Assembly (NCBI RefSeq): GCF_900289115.1
Contig: NZ_LT985196.1
Location: 449,575 to 501,762 of the forward strand
Reading direction: 5' to 3'
DNA length: 52,188 bases
Source: Janibacter massiliensis
GTDB lineage: Bacteria; Actinomycetota; Actinomycetes; Actinomycetales; Dermatophilaceae
This document shows positions 52,181 through 52,188 of the stretch, one piece after another (position 1 is the stretch's first letter; every line of letters begins with the position of its first letter). The notes beneath the pieces were generated by a model, which saw only the letters and a list, made by a program, of their open reading frames with translations, searched no databases and was not told where the DNA came from. Made by a program: the position numbers and the translations under genes.

Positions 52181-52188
52181 GGACCCCC

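Overview
The window is very GC-rich, with dense genes, heavy C/G third positions and many GTG starts. A high-GC actinobacterium of the order Micrococcales fits best, probably near the Intrasporangiaceae/Dermatophilaceae. Support comes from the dnaK-grpE-dnaJ-hspR operon with HAIR operators, the GTP-type PEP carboxykinase, the actinobacterial Tad-pilus gene order, and many genes whose -10 hexamer lies 6-7 nt before the start codon (leaderless). The genus is an inference. The record is a whole contig with artefacts at both ends: a poly-C tract at the left and a diverged Nextera-type adapter at the right.

Left part (0.3-13.7 kb): a HerA-like ATPase, two small actinobacterial proteins, tRNA-Ser(CGA), the tRNA adenosine deaminase tadA, upp, a 58-aa membrane peptide with a PH-domain membrane protein, an APC amino-acid permease, pntA-pntB transhydrogenase, a DUF4333 lipoprotein, a wrecked MFS transporter gene, an alanine-type aminotransferase and two crcB fluoride-channel genes.

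Middle (13.7-38.4 kb): a 3' remnant of a phospholipase C gene, a ParA-like ATPase, a fatty acyl-CoA ligase facing two acyl-CoA dehydrogenases, a broken bile-acid-symporter-family gene, tRNA-Arg(ACG), a secreted endonuclease/exonuclease/phosphatase-family protein and pckG. Next come a gluconokinase read through in frame into a methyltransferase, a DinB-family protein overlapping hspR, the heat-shock operon, an FMN reductase/LLM monooxygenase pair, an SRPBCC protein, a secreted metallophosphatase, ilvD and a DUF2382 protein.

Right part (38.5-52.1 kb): a cation-efflux protein, then a compact Tad (type IVc) pilus locus: SAF-domain protein, TadZ-like protein with a degenerate P-loop, TadA ATPase, TadB, TadC, Flp pilin, two TadE-like pseudopilins and a TadG-like protein. 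It continues with a 1075-aa membrane protein that joins two LysM repeats to a BTAD-type regulatory domain, a secreted Cys/Trp-rich protein and a lipoprotein. No prepilin peptidase or secretin gene is present. A 5'-truncated ecfT gene runs into the adapter.

The most interesting items are: the membrane-spanning LysM-BTAD protein in the pilus locus; a palindromic repeat found as a doublet after upp and again inside the heat-shock operon between grpE and dnaJ; the gluconokinase-methyltransferase read-through, with a Shine-Dalgarno and an ACG codon where a start would be expected; and repeated deletion-type damage in transporter and phospholipase genes, which must be separated from assembly error because the contig ends are plainly artefactual.
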